Source: JACRGC01 sp035288785 (GTDB lineage Archaea > Micrarchaeota > Micrarchaeia > Norongarragalinales > SBBD01). From it: 7,695 nt of DNA. Within the stretch, counting starts at the first letter, position 1. Each line of letters begins with the position of its first letter. The notes under the pieces were generated by a model that made no database searches, was not told the origin of the DNA, and worked only from the letters and a program-made list of their open reading frames with translations. Positions 6,757 through 7,695 of this stretch are shown one piece after another. Location of the stretch: assembly GCA_035288785.1 (NCBI GenBank), contig DATDZF010000028.1, positions 1-7,695 of the forward strand. Reading direction: 5' to 3'. The position numbers and the translations under genes are program-made.

Positions 6757-6775
6757 ATCTGCCCGGGGCTATTTT
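6757..6775 (+). repeat. Direct repeat copy 2: orphan tRNA 3' end, possible att scar or tRNA relic
   Basis: This is an exact 19-bp copy of the tRNA-Gln 3' end, again followed by a T-run (6778-6784). No tRNA 5' half can be folded onto it from the preceding 84 bp, so it is not a second tRNA gene. Integrases often recombine at tRNA 3' ends and leave such a direct repeat at the far end of the insert; here only 84 bp lie between the copies, so this would be a deletion remnant or a local duplication. Confidence 0.7.
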
Positions 6776-6804
6776 CCTTTTTTTGTAATTGTATTAATTG
6801 CCGA

Positions 6805-6838
6805 TGGGGGAACAATGCCCAATTTATCCCTTCCCCCA
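6805..6838. other. 8-bp inverted repeat upstream of the riboflavin-synthase-like gene
   Basis: TGGGGGAA (6805-6812) pairs with TTCCCCCA (6831-6838) across an 18-nt spacer. It ends 12 bp before the TATA-like element of the downstream gene. It may be an operator for a regulator, or a structure downstream of the T-run at 6778-6784. If the gene is leaderless, as the promoter spacing suggests, the repeat is not in its mRNA and acts, if at all, at DNA level. Confidence 0.4.
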
Positions 6839-6849
6839 ATTTAGAATAG

Positions 6850-6858
6850 TTTTTTATT
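6850..6858 (+). promoter_or_regulatory. TATA-like element for the lumazine/riboflavin-synthase-like gene
   Basis: TTTTTTATT is centred about 27 nt upstream of the ATG at 6881. No ribosome-binding-site sequence lies between, so the transcript is probably leaderless. Confidence 0.5.
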
Positions 6859-6880
6859 CCACCTGCACCTACTGCATCCC

Positions 6881-7426
6881 ATGAAACTCGGCTTCCTTGA
6901 CAGCATCTTTAACTACGCGGATGTTTACGAGGCCGCAGTAAAGGTATTCGAGGCGAAAATACCCTCAACAACTTTGGAGAGGATGACGGTCCCGCATCTG
7001 CTAAAGACCCCCTTATTTTCCAAAATGCTGCTTCGGAACGGCGCCGATGCCGTGATCGTCTTCCTCACGATGCTCGAGGAGGATGCGGCGGAGCTGGACT
7101 TGGTGCATGAGAAGATAATCGATTTGGAGCTTTCGGAGATGAAGCCGGTCTATTTCTGCATCATCTCGGATTCGGAGTTCAAGGACCAAGGCGAGTTGGA
7201 AGCGGTCATGGCAGATAGGCTTGGGATAATTGCGGAGGCGGTCTCGAAAATAGTTTCCTCCCCATCCGGCCTTGCCGGCGACATCGCAAACCAGGACATG
7301 ACTAGTGCGATGAGCATGTTCGGAGCGTTCTCCTCGGCCGTTACTGAACCGGAAACTTCATCGGAGCAGGCAAGCTCGGCGCTTGATTCCCTTGGCGGGG
7401 ATGATGCTGGTAAAAGTTTGTTTTAA
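6881..7426 (+). CDS. Lumazine synthase/archaeal riboflavin synthase (RibC-like) family protein with extra C-terminal tail
   Basis: 181 residues. Residues 1-125 follow the archaeal riboflavin synthase/6,7-dimethyl-8-ribityllumazine synthase fold as I remember it: an N-terminal strand KLGFLDSIFNYADV (archaeal RibC has KVGIVDTTFARVDM), TVP at 36-38, GADAVIVFLTM at 54-64 (GCDIVMALGM in RibC), His76-Glu77 matching the conserved HE of the family, and the helix-rich EAVMADRLGIIAEAVSKI end. The family makes riboflavin from ribityllumazine in the cytoplasm as an oligomer. It is diverged: the Gly after TVP is replaced by His39, and the region after TM (64-75) is acidic, so activity is uncertain. Residues from about 126 are a Ser/Ala/Gly/Asp-rich tail not expected in the family's roughly 155-residue proteins. 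The ATG is placed by the TATA box 27 nt upstream. The gene converges on the minus-strand gene ending at 7522. Confidence 0.75.
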   Translation: MKLGFLDSIFNYADVYEAAVKVFEAKIPSTTLERMTVPHLLKTPLFSKMLLRNGADAVIVFLTMLEEDAAELDLVHEKIIDLELSEMKPVYFCIISDSEFKDQGELEAVMADRLGIIAEAVSKIVSSPSGLAGDIANQDMTSAMSMFGAFSSAVTEPETSSEQASSALDSLGGDDAGKSLF

Positions 7427-7521
7427 TTTGGAAGGAAAGATTGGTGTAAAGCTTACCTGATAAAATGTTAAATCATTCAGTGCCAGAGCTTCCTAAAGTC
7501 GATAAACATATTGCAAAGGTC

Positions 7522-7695
7522 CTAGCAGATCCATTCGCCCTTGCAGGGGCGCGCACTTGAGTGGTCCTCCGGCCATTCGCCGCCGCAAACAACCACCGGA
7601 ACATCTTCGACGGTAGCTATAGCCCTATAGCTGCTCTCGCATTCATCAGTATCGGTGCACGTTCCGCCCCCGTTATAAGCCTCTTTTCCAAAAAC
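7522..7695 (-). CDS. C-terminal fragment of an unidentified Cys-rich, probably exported protein (5' end outside window)
   Basis: An open frame enters from the right edge and ends at TAG (7524-7522), giving 57 visible residues with no internal Met, so the start lies outside. Five cysteines (visible residues 13, 19, 37, 51, 57), one being the last residue, plus two GEW tripeptides (39-41 reading GEW, and 53-55) in a small, Gly-rich, polar sequence suggest a disulfide-bonded extracellular domain. I do not recognise the family. The frame is short, so chance openness cannot be fully excluded, but the cysteine pattern and a placement convergent with the upstream gene support it. The 95 bp between this stop and the stop at 7426 hold no gene that I can see. 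Confidence 0.6.
   Translation of the reverse strand, partial: VFGKEAYNGGGTCTDTDECESSYRAIATVEDVPVVVCGGEWPEDHSSARPCKGEWIC

Noticed and set aside
6757..6775. Second complete tRNA gene
   Set aside because: Only the 3' end is present; no pairing 5' acceptor strand, D arm or anticodon arm is found upstream.

Overview
The window looks archaeal. It holds a tRNA-Gln(CUG) split by two introns, each bounded by a foldable bulge-helix-bulge motif. Promoters are TATA-type and sit about 26-27 nt upstream of start codons with no Shine-Dalgarno leader. There is also a divergent homologue of the archaeal riboflavin synthase/lumazine synthase family. A DPANN-type lineage (Micrarchaeota/Diapherotrites-like) would fit the very large surface protein and compact spacing, but this placement is inference and I hold it loosely.

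Layout. Positions 1-6456 (84% of the window) are one minus-strand reading frame of 2152 codons. I read every codon; there is no stop, and the frame is still open at the left edge. It encodes a giant single-pass membrane protein. Its parts in order are: a short charged cytoplasmic N-terminus, one transmembrane anchor, an array of Ig-like/carboxypeptidase-regulatory-like domains, more beta-rich modules separated by Pro/Ser/Gly linkers, a Tyr/Gly-rich low-complexity segment, and a C-terminal M23 (LytM-type) zinc metallopeptidase domain with all expected active-site residues.

Positions 6457-6513 are a short divergent intergenic region with a perfect palindromic TATA element (6477-6488). It is correctly spaced to drive both the giant gene on the minus strand and the tRNA on the plus strand. 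The intron-containing tRNA lies at 6514-6668, followed by a T-run terminator. A 19-bp copy of the tRNA 3' end recurs 103 bp downstream, also followed by a T-run, with two back-to-back hairpins in between. This looks like an attachment-site scar or a tRNA relic. Positions 6881-7426 hold a leaderless plus-strand gene for a lumazine/riboflavin-synthase-like protein with an extra low-complexity tail. At the right edge is the Cys-rich C-terminus of a minus-strand gene (7522 to beyond 7695).

Together: the dominant feature is a membrane-tethered, stalk-like protein that would display a peptidoglycan-hydrolase-type domain far from the cell surface. Archaea lack murein, so the target is probably another organism. 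An adhesion or antibacterial role is inferred, not shown. The tRNA and the riboflavin-synthase-like gene are housekeeping neighbours with no visible functional link to it.
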